Positions 1 through 8,900 of a DNA stretch of 64,000 nucleotides are shown here, in pieces. Source of the stretch: Streptomyces sulfonofaciens (GTDB lineage Bacteria > Actinomycetota > Actinomycetes > Streptomycetales > Streptomycetaceae); assembly GCF_014656295.1 (NCBI RefSeq), contig NZ_BNCD01000009.1, positions 159,928-223,927 of the forward strand. Reading direction: 5' to 3'. Made by a program: the position numbers and the translations under genes. The notes under the pieces are model-generated. The model ran no database searches. It was not told where the DNA came from and saw nothing but the letters and a program-made list of their open reading frames with translations. How positions within the stretch are numbered: the first letter of the stretch is position 1; every line of letters starts with the position of its first letter.

Positions 1-1
1 G

Positions 2-322
2 CAGCCGGTGATCGTGCCCCAGCGGCTGGACGGGCGGGCGCTCGCCACCGCCCGGGGGCTGCCCGCGGGCACCGTGTCCCAGCTCCGCCAGATGATGCAC
101 CGCACGGCCGTGAGCGGCACCGCGGCCGCGGTGATGGCGGGTCTCGGCGGCGACATCGGTGCGAAGACCGGTTCCGCCGAGGTCGATGCGCAGGCGAAGT
201 CCAACAGTTGGTTCACCGGCTACCGCAATGACGTCGCGGTGGCGGCGATGACGCAGGAGGGCGGGCACGGCGGCGACGCGGCGGGTCCGATCGTGGCGGC
301 GGTACTGCGCGCCGCGGGCTGA
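2..322 (+). CDS. Penicillin-binding protein, transpeptidase domain, C-terminal part (5' end outside window)
   Basis: The open frame enters from the left edge and encodes the last ~106 residues of a penicillin-binding protein. The third active-site motif of the D,D-transpeptidase fold is visible as KTGSAEV, followed by a segment (SWFTGYRNDVAVAAM) matching the strand after the KTG motif. The family cross-links peptidoglycan outside the membrane. The serine SxxK and SxN motifs and the N-terminal anchor lie upstream of the window, so class A or B cannot be decided. A strong hairpin begins 35 bp after the stop. A SsgA-like gene lies about 5 kb downstream; PBP genes sit near the ssgE locus in Streptomyces as I recall it, which fits a sporulation or septum role, but that is inference. 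Confidence 0.85.
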   Translation, partial: QPVIVPQRLDGRALATARGLPAGTVSQLRQMMHRTAVSGTAAAVMAGLGGDIGAKTGSAEVDAQAKSNSWFTGYRNDVAVAAMTQEGGHGGDAAGPIVAAVLRAAG

Positions 323-356
323 GGCCGCGGCTCTCCGGCCCCGCGCGGATCCGAGC

Positions 357-378
357 CCGGCCCCGGCTGCGGGGCCGG
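357..378 (+). terminator. GC-rich hairpin after the PBP gene
   Basis: CCGGCCCCG and CGGGGCCGG form a perfect 9-bp stem with a 4-nt loop, starting 35 bp after the PBP stop. There is no T-tract, as is usual for actinobacterial terminators. It overlaps a 24-bp tandem repeat, so the fold may partly reflect the repeat. Confidence 0.5.
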
Positions 379-411
379 ATCCGACCTCGGCTGCGGGGCC
401 GGATCCGGCCT
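364..411. repeat. 24-bp tandem repeat, two near-identical units
   Basis: Two 24-bp units (364-387, 388-411) differ at one base, and degraded copies flank them. They lie in the 346-bp gap (323-668) between the PBP gene and the convergent methyltransferase gene. I see no gene in that gap; long open frames there are GC-bias artefacts. Confidence 0.7.
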
Positions 412-668
412 CGGCCCCGGCTGAGGCCGCGGCTGCGCGGGGCGCCGGATCCACGAGGTCGCGAGGCCGCAGGTGCGGCTTCGCGGGCCCGCGCGGCCTC
501 TGATCCGCGTTCCGCATCGAGTGGCGAACCGTGGGGAGCGGGGCCGCGGGCGGGCCCTGCCCACGCCACCGGGCCCTCGGCGCACCCCCGCACCCCCGCA
601 CCCCGCCCGTTCCTTGGTCCGCGGCCGCACACCGGTGTGACTGCCGGCTCCAGCGCACCGTCCCGGCG

Positions 669-1319
669 TCAGGCGTTCAGGCGGCGGAGTACGTCGAAGC
701 CGATGAACGAGAACATGCGCGCCCCCTCCTCCAGCGGGGCCGGGACCCCCGTGAAGCGGTGGACGCCCACGCCGAAGCCCGCATCCGGTTCGGACACGAA
801 CTCCGGTTCGTGTCCGTGCGCACGGAACCACGCGCAGATCCGCGGCACCAGGTCGGGCGCCCGCCGGTGCCGGGTCCAGATGGTCCGGCCGCCGGGTGCG
901 CACAGTTGGGTCGTGTACCCGATCGTCCGCTCGACGTCGGCGTCGCTGATGTTGCCGAACAGCCCGCACAGCAGCACGAGATCCGCGGGCACCAGACCGC
1001 GGTAGTGGTCCGTGCGGGCGGCATCGCCCGTGACCACCTCCACACGGTCGAGCCCCGCCGCCCGGGCCGACTCCGCCGCCACGGCGGCGTTGCGGGCGTC
1101 CAGCTCCACCAGCCGCGCCGTAACGTCCGGGCCCCGCGGATGCTCCGCGAGCACCCCGACGAGGTCCCGCCCCTGCCCCGCACAGATGCTGACCGCCCGC
1201 AGCGGACCCTTTGGAGCGGCGTCGAGGGCCAGCCTGATCCGCTCCTGGACCACGCGAAGCCTGCGGGTCATCGGCGAGGCCGGGTCGTCGTACTTGCCGT
1301 GCCAGCTCTCCCAGTCCAT
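669..1319 (-). CDS. SAM-dependent class I methyltransferase
   Basis: A 216-residue protein with a Rossmann-type SAM-binding core. Motif I reads VSICAGQGRDL (about residues 45-55), an acidic residue follows at the end of strand 2 (LVELDARN), and PADLVLLCGLFGNI corresponds to motif IV. The substrate cannot be inferred. The ATG at 1319 is preferred to longer frames because the upstream extension is low-complexity GPGG/R-rich sequence. A TAGCGT box also lies 8 nt before this ATG on the minus strand, the layout of a leaderless transcript. It is divergent from the SDR gene at 1558 and convergent with the PBP gene. The fold assignment is firm; the function is open. Confidence 0.8.
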   Translation of the reverse strand: MDWESWHGKYDDPASPMTRRLRVVQERIRLALDAAPKGPLRAVSICAGQGRDLVGVLAEHPRGPDVTARLVELDARNAAVAAESARAAGLDRVEVVTGDAARTDHYRGLVPADLVLLCGLFGNISDADVERTIGYTTQLCAPGGRTIWTRHRRAPDLVPRICAWFRAHGHEPEFVSEPDAGFGVGVHRFTGVPAPLEEGARMFSFIGFDVLRRLNA

Positions 1320-1327
1320 GACCCGGC

Positions 1328-1333
1328 ACGCTA
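1328..1333 (-). promoter_or_regulatory. Leaderless-type -10 box (TAGCGT) for the methyltransferase gene
   Basis: TAGCGT on the minus strand, 8 nt before the ATG at 1319. This spacing would place the transcription start at or next to the start codon. No Shine-Dalgarno-like sequence is present. Confidence 0.5.
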
Positions 1334-1557
1334 TGGCCCCCGCACACAGCGCGGCCAGCACTTTTCCGCCGAATCGGGGGCCTGCCCGCCGCCCCCCTCC
1401 AGGGCCACCACCGACCGGTTTGCGACACCGCCCCCGGCCGCCCCCCGGGGCCACCACCGACCGGCCTCCGCCGCGGGTGTGGACGCCACCCCTACCCCGT
1501 GATTATATGTACGTGCCGTTCATTTCTTTTCGCCCGCCACGGGAAAGGACCCCTCCC

Positions 1558-2484
1558 ATGCCCACTTCCGCCGCCCATTCCACGGCCGCCCCCACCCCCG
1601 CCGTCGTCGTGATCACGGGTGCCTCCAGTGGCTTCGGAGCGCTCACCGCCCGCGCCCTCGCCGACGCGGGTCACACCGTCTACGCCGGTATGCGCGAGAG
1701 CACGGGCCGCAACGCGCCCCGGGTGCGGGAAGCGGCCGACTACGCGCAGGAGCACGGCGTCGACCTGCGCTCGATCGAACTCGACGTGAATGCGCAGGAC
1801 TCCGTCGACGCCGCGGTGGCACGGATACAGGCCGAGCACGGCCGTATCGACGTGCTGATCCACAACGCCGGCCACATGGTGGTCGGCCCGGCCGAGGCAT
1901 TCACCCCGGAGCAGCTCGCCGAGCTGTACGACGTCAACGTCCTGTCCACGCAGCGCGTCAACCGCGCCGTACTGCCCGGCATGCGCCACCGCGGCCGGGG
2001 GCTGGTCGTCTGGGTCTCCAGTTCGAGCGTCAAGGGCGGCACCCCGCCCTACCTCGCCCCGTACTTCGCCGCCAAGGCCGGCATGGACTCGCTCGCGGTG
2101 AGCTACGCCGGCGAGCTGGCCCGCTGGGGCGTGGAGACCTCGATCGTGGTCCCCGGCTCCTTCACCAGCGGCACGAACCACTTCACCCACGCCGGCCACC
2201 CCGCCGACAGCGCCGTCGAGGCCGAGTACGAGACCCGTTACGCCGGCCTCATGGACCAGGTGGGAGAGAAACTCGCGGCCCTCGCCCCCGCGGACGCCCA
2301 TGCCTCCCAGGTCTCCGACGAGATCGCCCGCATCGTCGGCCTGCCTGCCGGGGAACGCCCCTACCGGGTCCACATCGACCCGGCCGACGATGGATCGGAG
2401 GAGGTCAGCGAGGTGGCCGACCGCATCCGCCGGGAGTTCCTCACCCGTGTCGACCTCCCCGACCTCCTCACCGTCCGGAAGTAG
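1558..2484 (+). CDS. SDR family NAD(P)-dependent oxidoreductase
   Basis: A 308-residue classical short-chain dehydrogenase/reductase. The dinucleotide motif TGASSGFG is at residues 20-27, HNAG at about 102-105, the catalytic serine lies in VSSSS (about 154-157), and the YxxxK pair is Y169/K173 (YFAAK). The serine at the TGxxS position may favour NADP(H), but this is inference. The ATG at 1558 is chosen because GGGAAAGGA lies 8 nt upstream; an in-frame ATG at 1507 lacks such a site. The 50-bp stretch before it is AT-richer (GATTATATGTACG) and probably holds the promoter. A decayed FUSC transporter gene and a TetR regulator follow. The substrate is unknown. Confidence 0.88.
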   Translation: MPTSAAHSTAAPTPAVVVITGASSGFGALTARALADAGHTVYAGMRESTGRNAPRVREAADYAQEHGVDLRSIELDVNAQDSVDAAVARIQAEHGRIDVLIHNAGHMVVGPAEAFTPEQLAELYDVNVLSTQRVNRAVLPGMRHRGRGLVVWVSSSSVKGGTPPYLAPYFAAKAGMDSLAVSYAGELARWGVETSIVVPGSFTSGTNHFTHAGHPADSAVEAEYETRYAGLMDQVGEKLAALAPADAHASQVSDEIARIVGLPAGERPYRVHIDPADDGSEEVSEVADRIRREFLTRVDLPDLLTVRK

Positions 2485-2599
2485 CCGTCCCGCGGGGAGA
2501 GGGTCCCGGTCCTCGTCCCGCCTCCCTTCCCACCGGCCCGTCGACGAGGCGATCACCATGCCCCCGCACTCCTCGCACCGGGCACGACGGCCGGGCGCG

Positions 2600-3230
2600 C
2601 CCTGCCGCACCGCGCGCCCTGCCCGCACCGGGCGCGCTCGTCGCGTTCGGCACCGACCGCCATGCGCCGCCCGCCGCGCTGCGCGCCGGGGTGGCGGCCT
2701 TCCTCGCGCCGGCCGGCACGGCCTGTCCGCGCACGCGGCCTTCGGCGCCTTCGCGGCACCGTACGGACGCGGGCTGCGCAGTGGCGACCGGCCGGATGCC
2801 GTACGAGGCCGGCGCCACCCTGGCCCTCCCTCCTGGCCATCACCCCGTGGTCACCGCCACCCTGGTAATCGCCACCCTGGCCGGCGGGCTCGTGGCGCCC
2901 TCCCCCGCCCGCGGCTGGGTCGAGGTGCCGGTCACGGCGGCCTGGTCCTGTGCCGTGCCCGCCTGCTCCAGGCCGGCGCCGAGCTGTTCGTCACCCGCAC
3001 CTACGGTGCCGCCGTCGTCTTCGTGACGCCGCTCGCCGTGGCCATGACGTGGCCGCCGGCCGGACCCGACGCATCCGCGGCGGCCGACCGCCTCGTCGGA
3101 ACCGGTGTCGACCTCGCCACCGCCGCGCTCCTCATCGTGCCGCTCGTGCTGCCCACCCGCCGGCCGACGCCCGCACCGCCCCGTGACGGCGTCGTCCGCC
3201 GGCGTCCGGGGCCCGACCGTGCCCGGCATA
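2600..3230 (+). pseudogene. Decayed FUSC-family (aromatic acid exporter-like) membrane protein
   Basis: No single frame is intact, but pieces of one protein family appear in order across frames. They are ALVAFGTDRHAPPAALRAG with AAFLAPAG near 2640-2720, then AAFGAFAAPYGRG near 2730-2775 in another frame, then VTATLVIATLAGGLVAP near 2848-2900. The C-terminal stretch ELFVTRTYGAAVVFVTPLA follows near 2975-3040, with ADRLVGTGVD and a closing hydrophobic segment to about 3170. FUSC proteins carry matching patterns (AAFGA..YGR; xNYxLAVVFxTPLAL). At least three frameshifts separate the pieces. The TetR gene immediately downstream may be the former local regulator. Confidence 0.6.
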
Positions 3231-3264
3231 GACTGAGCGGATCACCAGCGACCCCGGAGGGAAC

Positions 3265-3897
3265 GTGGCGAAGGAGTCGGAAGGCGCCGCCGTCAGGGAA
3301 CGCAGTGGCCGCGGGCGCGGGCGCCGGCCCATGGACGAGGTCCGCGCGGACGTCCTGCGCACCGTGGGGGAACTGCTCCTCGCCGAGGGCACCGCCGACC
3401 TGACCTTCGAGCGGGTGGCAAGGCTGTCGGGCGTCAGCAAGACCACGCTGTACAAGTGGTGGCCGTCCAAGGGCGCGCTGGCCCTGGACGGCCACTTCCA
3501 CGCCGTCCAGGAGACGCTCGCCTTTCCCGACACCGGCGACATCCGCGCGGACCTGCTGGAGCAACTGCGCGCCTTCGCCCACGTGATGACGCGGACGCCG
3601 GGCGGCAGGGTGCTTGCCGAGCTGATCGGCCAGGCTCAGACCGACGCGGAGCTGGCCAGCGCCTACCGGGAGCTGTACTCCTCACAGCGGCGCCGGCTGG
3701 CGGTGGAACGGCTCGGCAGGGCCCGGGAGTCGGGACAGATCCGGGCCGACGTGAACCTCCAGGTCCTCGTCGACCAGCTATGGGGCGCCGTGTACCACCG
3801 GCTGCTCATTCCGGACGAGCCCGTCACCGACGACTTCCTCGTGGCACTGGTCGACAACCTGCTGATCGGGATCGGCCCCCACTCCGGGCACGACTGA
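3265..3897 (+). CDS. TetR/AcrR family transcriptional regulator
   Basis: A 210-residue one-component repressor-type protein. After a basic tail (GRGRGRRP) comes the TetR helix-turn-helix at about residues 30-65, including FERVARLSGVSKTTLYKWW and the following PSKGAL segment. The C-terminal helical ligand-binding half ends at GIGPHSGHD. The GTG at 3265 has GGAGGG 3 nt upstream. It lies just after the decayed FUSC transporter, so its original target may have been that efflux gene (inference). A 28-bp tandem repeat array follows the stop. Confidence 0.88.
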   Translation: MAKESEGAAVRERSGRGRGRRPMDEVRADVLRTVGELLLAEGTADLTFERVARLSGVSKTTLYKWWPSKGALALDGHFHAVQETLAFPDTGDIRADLLEQLRAFAHVMTRTPGGRVLAELIGQAQTDAELASAYRELYSSQRRRLAVERLGRARESGQIRADVNLQVLVDQLWGAVYHRLLIPDEPVTDDFLVALVDNLLIGIGPHSGHD

Positions 3898-3921
3898 CCG
3901 CCGCACGGCGAGGCCCCCGCT

Positions 3922-4060
3922 CGCACGGAGGCGGCGGACACAGCCGGGGCGCACGCAGGCAGCGGACATCGCCGAGGCGCACGAGGGCGGCGGACATCAC
4001 CGGTGCGCACGCAGGCGGCGGACGTCATCCGGCCGCACGGGGCGGCGGGAAACGCCCCGT
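3922..4060. repeat. 28-bp degenerate tandem repeat, about five units
   Basis: Units begin at 3922, 3950, 3978, 4006 and 4034, each opening with CGCACG or CGCACGCAGG and mostly containing GGCGGCGGACAT-like cores. The last is 27 bp and a partial unit follows at 4061. The array fills the gap between the TetR gene and the small leaderless frame before the EamA gene. Confidence 0.8.
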
Positions 4061-4095
4061 CGCACGGGAGTACGGACGGCGCTAGCGTGCCGGGC

Positions 4096-4353
4096 ATGAC
4101 GAGTCCAGCCGCGTCGCCGTCGGCCGACGGCACGGAGCCCCCCGCCCCCCGTCCCCGCTTCCTCGGCGCCCTCGCCACCCCAGGCACCCCTGTCACCCAC
4201 GCCGCCTCCGGGGCCCTCGGCGCCCTCTCCGCCCTCTCCGCCCTCTCCGCCCTCGGCAAGCCGCGCCTCGCCGGACCACGCCTCACCCGACCACGCCTCA
4301 CCCGACCGGCGACGCCCGGTCCGGGCCTCGGCGACGTCCCGCCGTCCGCGTGA
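4096..4353 (+). CDS. Possible small leaderless protein upstream of EamA transporter (uncertain)
   Basis: An 85-residue frame begins at ATG 4096, exactly 7 nt after a TAGCGT box (4083-4088), the arrangement of a leaderless gene. It ends in a GTGA overlap with the EamA gene (4350-4353), as expected for translational coupling. The product is Pro/Ala-rich with internal repeats (ALSALSALSAL; RLTRPRLTRP), no recognised domain and no clear membrane segment. It may be a short coupling leader, or chance coding inside the promoter region. Low confidence that the peptide has a function. Confidence 0.3.
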   Translation: MTSPAASPSADGTEPPAPRPRFLGALATPGTPVTHAASGALGALSALSALSALGKPRLAGPRLTRPRLTRPATPGPGLGDVPPSA

Positions 4354-5201
4354 CGCCGCTGGTCGCGGCCGCGGTCCTGTGCGCGGCCGTCACCCACGCC
4401 GGCTGGAACGCCATCGCCCACGCGATCAGGGACCAGCTCGTCGCGTTCACGCTGATCGGCGGCGGTGCGGCCGTGCTCGGCGCGCTGGTGGCCTGCTTCG
4501 CGCCGCTGCCCGCCTCCGCCGCCTGGCCGTACCTGGTGGTGTCCGCGCTGCTGCACACCGGCTACCAGACGCTGCTGATGCGGTCGTTCACGCTCGGCGA
4601 CTTCGGGCAGATGTACCCGATCGCGCGCGGCACCGCGCCGCTGGTGGTGACGGTGCTCGCGGCCGGCCTCGTGGGCGAGACGCTGGACGGGACGCAGACG
4701 GCAGGGGTCCTGGTGTGCTCCGCCGGACTCGTCGGTGTGGCCCTGTGGGGCTTCAGGGGCGCGGGCGGTGCACCGCGCGGGCCCGCGCTGACCGCGGCGT
4801 TGGCCACCGGTCTGGCCATCGCCGGGTACACCGTCGTGGACGGCGTGGGCGTGCGCGCCTCGGGCACCCCGCTCGGCTACATCGCCTGGTTGATGATCCT
4901 GGAGGGCCTCCCGATCCCGGCGTACGCGGTGTGGGCGCGGGGCGGCCGGCTGTTCGCGGCGCTGCGCCCCTACGCGGCGCGCGGGCTGCTCGGCGCGGCC
5001 ATGTCCATGACGGCGTACGGCCTGGTGCTGTGGGCCCAGACGCGTGCGGCCCTGGCACCGGTCGCCGCGCTGCGCGAGTCCTCGATCATCGTCGGCGCGG
5101 CCATCGGCACGGTCTTCTTCAAGGAGCGTTTCGGGCTGCCCAGGATCGCCGCGGCGGGGCTGATGGTGGCCGGGATCGGACTGATGCTGCACACGGGCTG
5201 A
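4350..5201 (+). CDS. EamA-family (drug/metabolite transporter superfamily) membrane protein
   Basis: A 283-residue protein with about ten predicted membrane segments. The first begins at the start codon (LVAAAVLCAAVTHAGWNAI), and the two EamA halves each contain the family signature. In the second half this is the stretch VAALRESSIIVGAAIG followed by FFKERFG. Such proteins export or import small metabolites; the substrate is unknown. The GTG at 4350 overlaps the stop of the preceding small frame by 4 bp. A perfect 11-bp hairpin lies 129 bp downstream. Assignment is by fold only. Confidence 0.85.
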   Translation: MTPLVAAAVLCAAVTHAGWNAIAHAIRDQLVAFTLIGGGAAVLGALVACFAPLPASAAWPYLVVSALLHTGYQTLLMRSFTLGDFGQMYPIARGTAPLVVTVLAAGLVGETLDGTQTAGVLVCSAGLVGVALWGFRGAGGAPRGPALTAALATGLAIAGYTVVDGVGVRASGTPLGYIAWLMILEGLPIPAYAVWARGGRLFAALRPYAARGLLGAAMSMTAYGLVLWAQTRAALAPVAALRESSIIVGAAIGTVFFKERFGLPRIAAAGLMVAGIGLMLHTG

Positions 5202-5329
5202 CCCGGCCGCCCCGGCCGCCCGGCCTGGAGACCCCGCCCGCGACACCGCGCCCTCGGCACCCATCCGCTGCAACCGTCCACGGTCCCGGCCCCACGGCAC
5301 CCGTCCGCGGCCCCGGCCCGCGCCCCAGA

Positions 5330-5354
5330 GCCTGGCTCCCGACGGGAGCCAGGC
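5330..5354 (+). terminator. Perfect 11-bp hairpin after the EamA gene
   Basis: GCCTGGCTCCC and GGGAGCCAGGC are perfectly complementary with a 3-nt loop (GAC). It lies before the AT-rich promoter region of the SsgA-like gene (about 5395-5450, containing AAAATATATGGAAC). Confidence 0.75.
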
Positions 5355-5484
5355 GCCCGGGACGGGCCTGACCCGCCGCCGGCGTGGCACACCTCACCAT
5401 TCCCGGCGGATTTCCGTGATTCGCGAACCAAAATATATGGAACATTAACGGACAAGAGCCCCCCATGAGCGTGAGGAGCGGTCG

Positions 5485-5850
5485 ATGTCCGTCGCCGTCG
5501 AACAGCACGCAGAGGTCCGCGTCGTCACGGACAGCGCGGAGGAGGAACGCTGGGCAGTGCCCGTGGACCTGCGCTACGACCCCGACGCCGCCCCGCGCAG
5601 CGTGCGCATCAGCCTGCCGGAGTCCCCCGGTGCCCCGCCGCAGCACTGGACCATCACCCGTGAGCTCCTGGAGCGCGGCCTGCGCGGGCCGGTGAGCAGC
5701 GGCGACGTCCGGGTCTGGCCGAGCGGGCGGGTCCGCGCGGTGGTGGAGCTGCACTCGGCCCAGCACGTGGCGGTGGTGCAGTTCGACTCCGCGGCGCTCA
5801 CCCGTTTCCTGCGCCGTACGTACGCGGCCACCTCGCCCGTCCCCCACTGA
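5485..5850 (+). CDS. SsgA-like protein (sporulation / cell division regulator)
   Basis: A 121-residue protein with the SsgA-like pattern: VDLRYDPDAAPRSVRISLP near 29-46, then WTITRELLERGL (about 54-65), GDVRVWPSG (about 72-80) and the closing FLRRTYA. SsgA-like proteins are specific to sporulating actinomycetes and help place or process peptidoglycan synthesis during septation and spore maturation. The ATG at 5485 has GAGGAGCG about 7 nt upstream. The upstream 50 bp is strikingly AT-rich for this genome and probably holds a developmental promoter. As I recall, ssgE of S. coelicolor is close to PBP genes, so this may be an SsgE orthologue; the paralogue was not confirmed. Confidence 0.88.
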   Translation: MSVAVEQHAEVRVVTDSAEEERWAVPVDLRYDPDAAPRSVRISLPESPGAPPQHWTITRELLERGLRGPVSSGDVRVWPSGRVRAVVELHSAQHVAVVQFDSAALTRFLRRTYAATSPVPH

Positions 5851-5926
5851 GCGGTCGCCCACCGCGGCCGGCCGCGCGCCGCCGCCACGAGTTGCCGCCT
5901 CCCGCGCGCCGGAAAAGCATGGTGGG

Positions 5927-8900
5927 GTGAGTGACGCGCGCGAGAGAGCACCGGCCGGTGAGCGTGAGCCCGGCTCCGCCCACCCGCACCAGGACGCCCC
6001 CGGGCCCCGGCGGGCCGGTACACCCGGGCCCGCGGCCGCCCCCGGCCCGAAACCGGACTCCGCGACCGCCCCCGGCCTGGGACCGGACTCCGCGGCGGAG
6101 CCGGACGCCCCCGGCTACCTCCGCTTCCCCCACCTGCACGGCGACCGCCTCTGCTTCACCACCGAGGACGACCTCTGGCTGGCGCCGCTCACGGACGAGG
6201 GCACCGCGACGGGCCGTGCCTGGCGGCTCACCGTGGACCGGACCAGAATCGGCCACCCGCGCTTCTCGCCCGACGGACGCCGGATCGCGTTCACGAGCTG
6301 GCGCAGCATCGACCCGGAGATCCACCTGGTGCCGGTCGACGGCGGGCCCGCGCGGCGGCTGACGTACTGGGGCAGCACCGACACCAGGGTCTGCGGCTGG
6401 ACCCCGCCCGGCCCCGACGGTGCGCCCTGCATCCTCGCCGTCGCCTCGCACGGCCAGCCCTTCTCCCACTTCACCTGGGCCTACAAGGTGCCCATGACCG
6501 GTGCGCCCGGCGGCCGGCTGCCGTGGGGCCCGGTGGCCGACATCGCGGTGGCCGACGTCGCGGGCGAGCACCTCACCCTGCTGCTCACCGGCAGGGCGCC
6601 GCACGAGCCGGCGGCGTGGAAGCGCTACCGCGGCGGCGGCATGGGCCGCCTGTGGCTGGGCGGCGGGCGGCTGCTGGAGGACCTGGAGGGGCACCTTGAC
6701 TGCCCGATGTTCGTGGCCGGGCGCATCGCCTTCCTCTCCGACCACGAGGGCATCGGCAACCTCTACTCCTGCCTGCCGGACGGTTCCGACCTGCGCCGCC
6801 ACACCGACCACGACGACTTCTACGCCCGGCACGCGTCGAGCGACGGCAGGCGGGTCGTCTACCAGTGCGGGGGCGAGCTGTGGATGGTCGCGGACCTCGC
6901 CCCCGACGCAGTGCCGCGCCGGCTGGACGTGCGCCTCGGCGGCGCGCGCGCCGGCCGCCGCCCCTACCAGATCCCGACCGCCCAGCACCTGAACGGACTT
7001 GCCGTGGACTTCAGCGGCCGGGCCAGTGCCGTCGTGGTGCGCGGCAGCCTGCACTGGCTGACGCACCGCGACGGCCCGGCCAGGGCCGTCGCGGACACCC
7101 CGGGCGTGCGGGTGCGGCTGCCGGCGATGCTGGGCGCCGGCGGGCGGGTCGCCTACGTGACGGACGCGGCCGGCGAGGACTCCGTCGAGATCGGGTACCT
7201 GCCGCGCGCCACCGGCACCCCGCCGCCGCACCGGTTCGCGACCGGGCGGCTCGGGCGGGTGCTGGAGATGGTTCCCGACCCGGAGGGCAGGCGCCTCGCC
7301 GTCGCCTCCCACGACGGGCGGCTGCTGATCGTGGACGTACCCGAGGACCCGGACGCCGCGGCGCCCGGGGGGAGCACGTCCGGCACGGGACCGCTGGGCG
7401 GTGGTGCGGGGGCCGGGCGGGGCACCCCCGGTCCCGCGGCGCCGGGCGACACCGTCGTGAGCGAGCTGGTGCGGTCCCGCAACGGCCCGGTGCGCGACCT
7501 CGCGTTCTCCCCCGACGGCGCATGGCTGACCTGGTCGCACCCCGGCATCGGCCGCTCGCTGCGGCAGATCAAGCTGGCCCGCATCGAGGACACCGTGGCG
7601 GGCGAACCGGGCGAGGGGCACACCGCCAGGACCGTGGTGGACGTCACCGACGGCCGCTTCGAGGACGAGAGCCCGGTCTTCACCCGCGACGGCCGCTACC
7701 TGGCGTTCCTGTCCTGGCGCGGCTTCGACCCCGTCTACGACGTGCACACCGGTGACCTGTCCTTCCCGATCGGCTGCCGCCCGTACCTCGTACCGCTCTC
7801 CTCGGCCATCCCCTCGCCCTTCGCACTGCTGCCCGACGGCCGGCCCGCAGCCGGCCCCCACGACCCGCTGGGCGTCGACCCGGCCGACGCCCGGTCGAGG
7901 GCCGCCGCGGCCGGCGGGGCCGCCATGGTCGAGGTGGAGGGCCTGGAGAGCCGGGTGACGCCGTTCCCCGTGGCGGCCTCCAAGTACTCGGCGCTCAGGC
8001 CCGTGGCGGGCGGCGGCCTGGTGTGGCTGCGCTGGCCGATCTCCGGCGCGCTCGGCGAGACGTTCGTCAACCCGGCCGACACCTCGGGCCGGCCCACGCT
8101 GGAGTACTTCGACATCGCACGCTGCCGCAGGGCGGAGCTCGTGCTGCACCTGGACTCGTTCGGCGTCAGCGGCGACGGTTCGCGTCTTGTGGTGGCCGAC
8201 CAGGGCGAACTGCGCGCCATGCCGTCGACGGGGCCCGGCGACATGGACACCACCGTCTGGATCGACCTGCGCCGCGTCCTCCAGGAGGTGGACCCGGCCG
8301 CCGAGTGGCGCGGCGCCTTCGAGGAGGCGGGCCGCCTCATCCGGGACTACTTCTGGGAACCGCACATGGCCGGCATCGACTGGCCGGGCACCCTCGCCCA
8401 GTACCGGCCGCTGGTCGACCGGGTCGCCTCCCCCGACGAGTTCACCGACCTGCTCCGCGAGGTGCTGGGCGAGCTGGGCACCTCGCACGCGTACGTCCTG
8501 CCGGCCCGCCGCAACGAGGGCCCCGCGCACTACCAGCGGCTGATCGGCCTGCTCGGCGCCAACCTGGTGCCCCGCGAGGACGGCTGGACGGTCAAGCGCA
8601 TCCTGCCGGGCGACTCCTCGGACTCCAAGGCCCGCTCACCGCTTGCCGGTACGGGCATCCGCGAAGGCGCCGTGCTCACGCACGTCGACGGCCGCCCGGT
8701 CGACCCGGTCGCCGGGCCGTACCCGCTGCTGGCGGCCGCCGGCGGCACCACCGTCGAGCTGACCTTCACGCCCGCGGAGGGCGCGGCGGGCGGCCGGGGC
8801 CCGCGCCGGGTCGCGGTGGTGCCGCTCATCGACGAGCGTCCGCTGCGCTACCAGGACTGGGTGGCCAGGCGCCGTGCGGTGGTGCGGGAACTCAGCGGCG

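Noticed and set aside
2840..3229. 129-codon minus-strand frame over the FUSC remnant
   Set aside because: Antisense to ordered family fragments and composed of Gly/Arg/Asp repeats.
5798..8530. 910-codon open frame on the minus strand opposite the tricorn-like gene
   Set aside because: It is antisense to a clear peptidase gene and its translation is low-complexity Arg/Gly/Ala/His sequence without any family motif. Long antisense frames are expected at this GC content.
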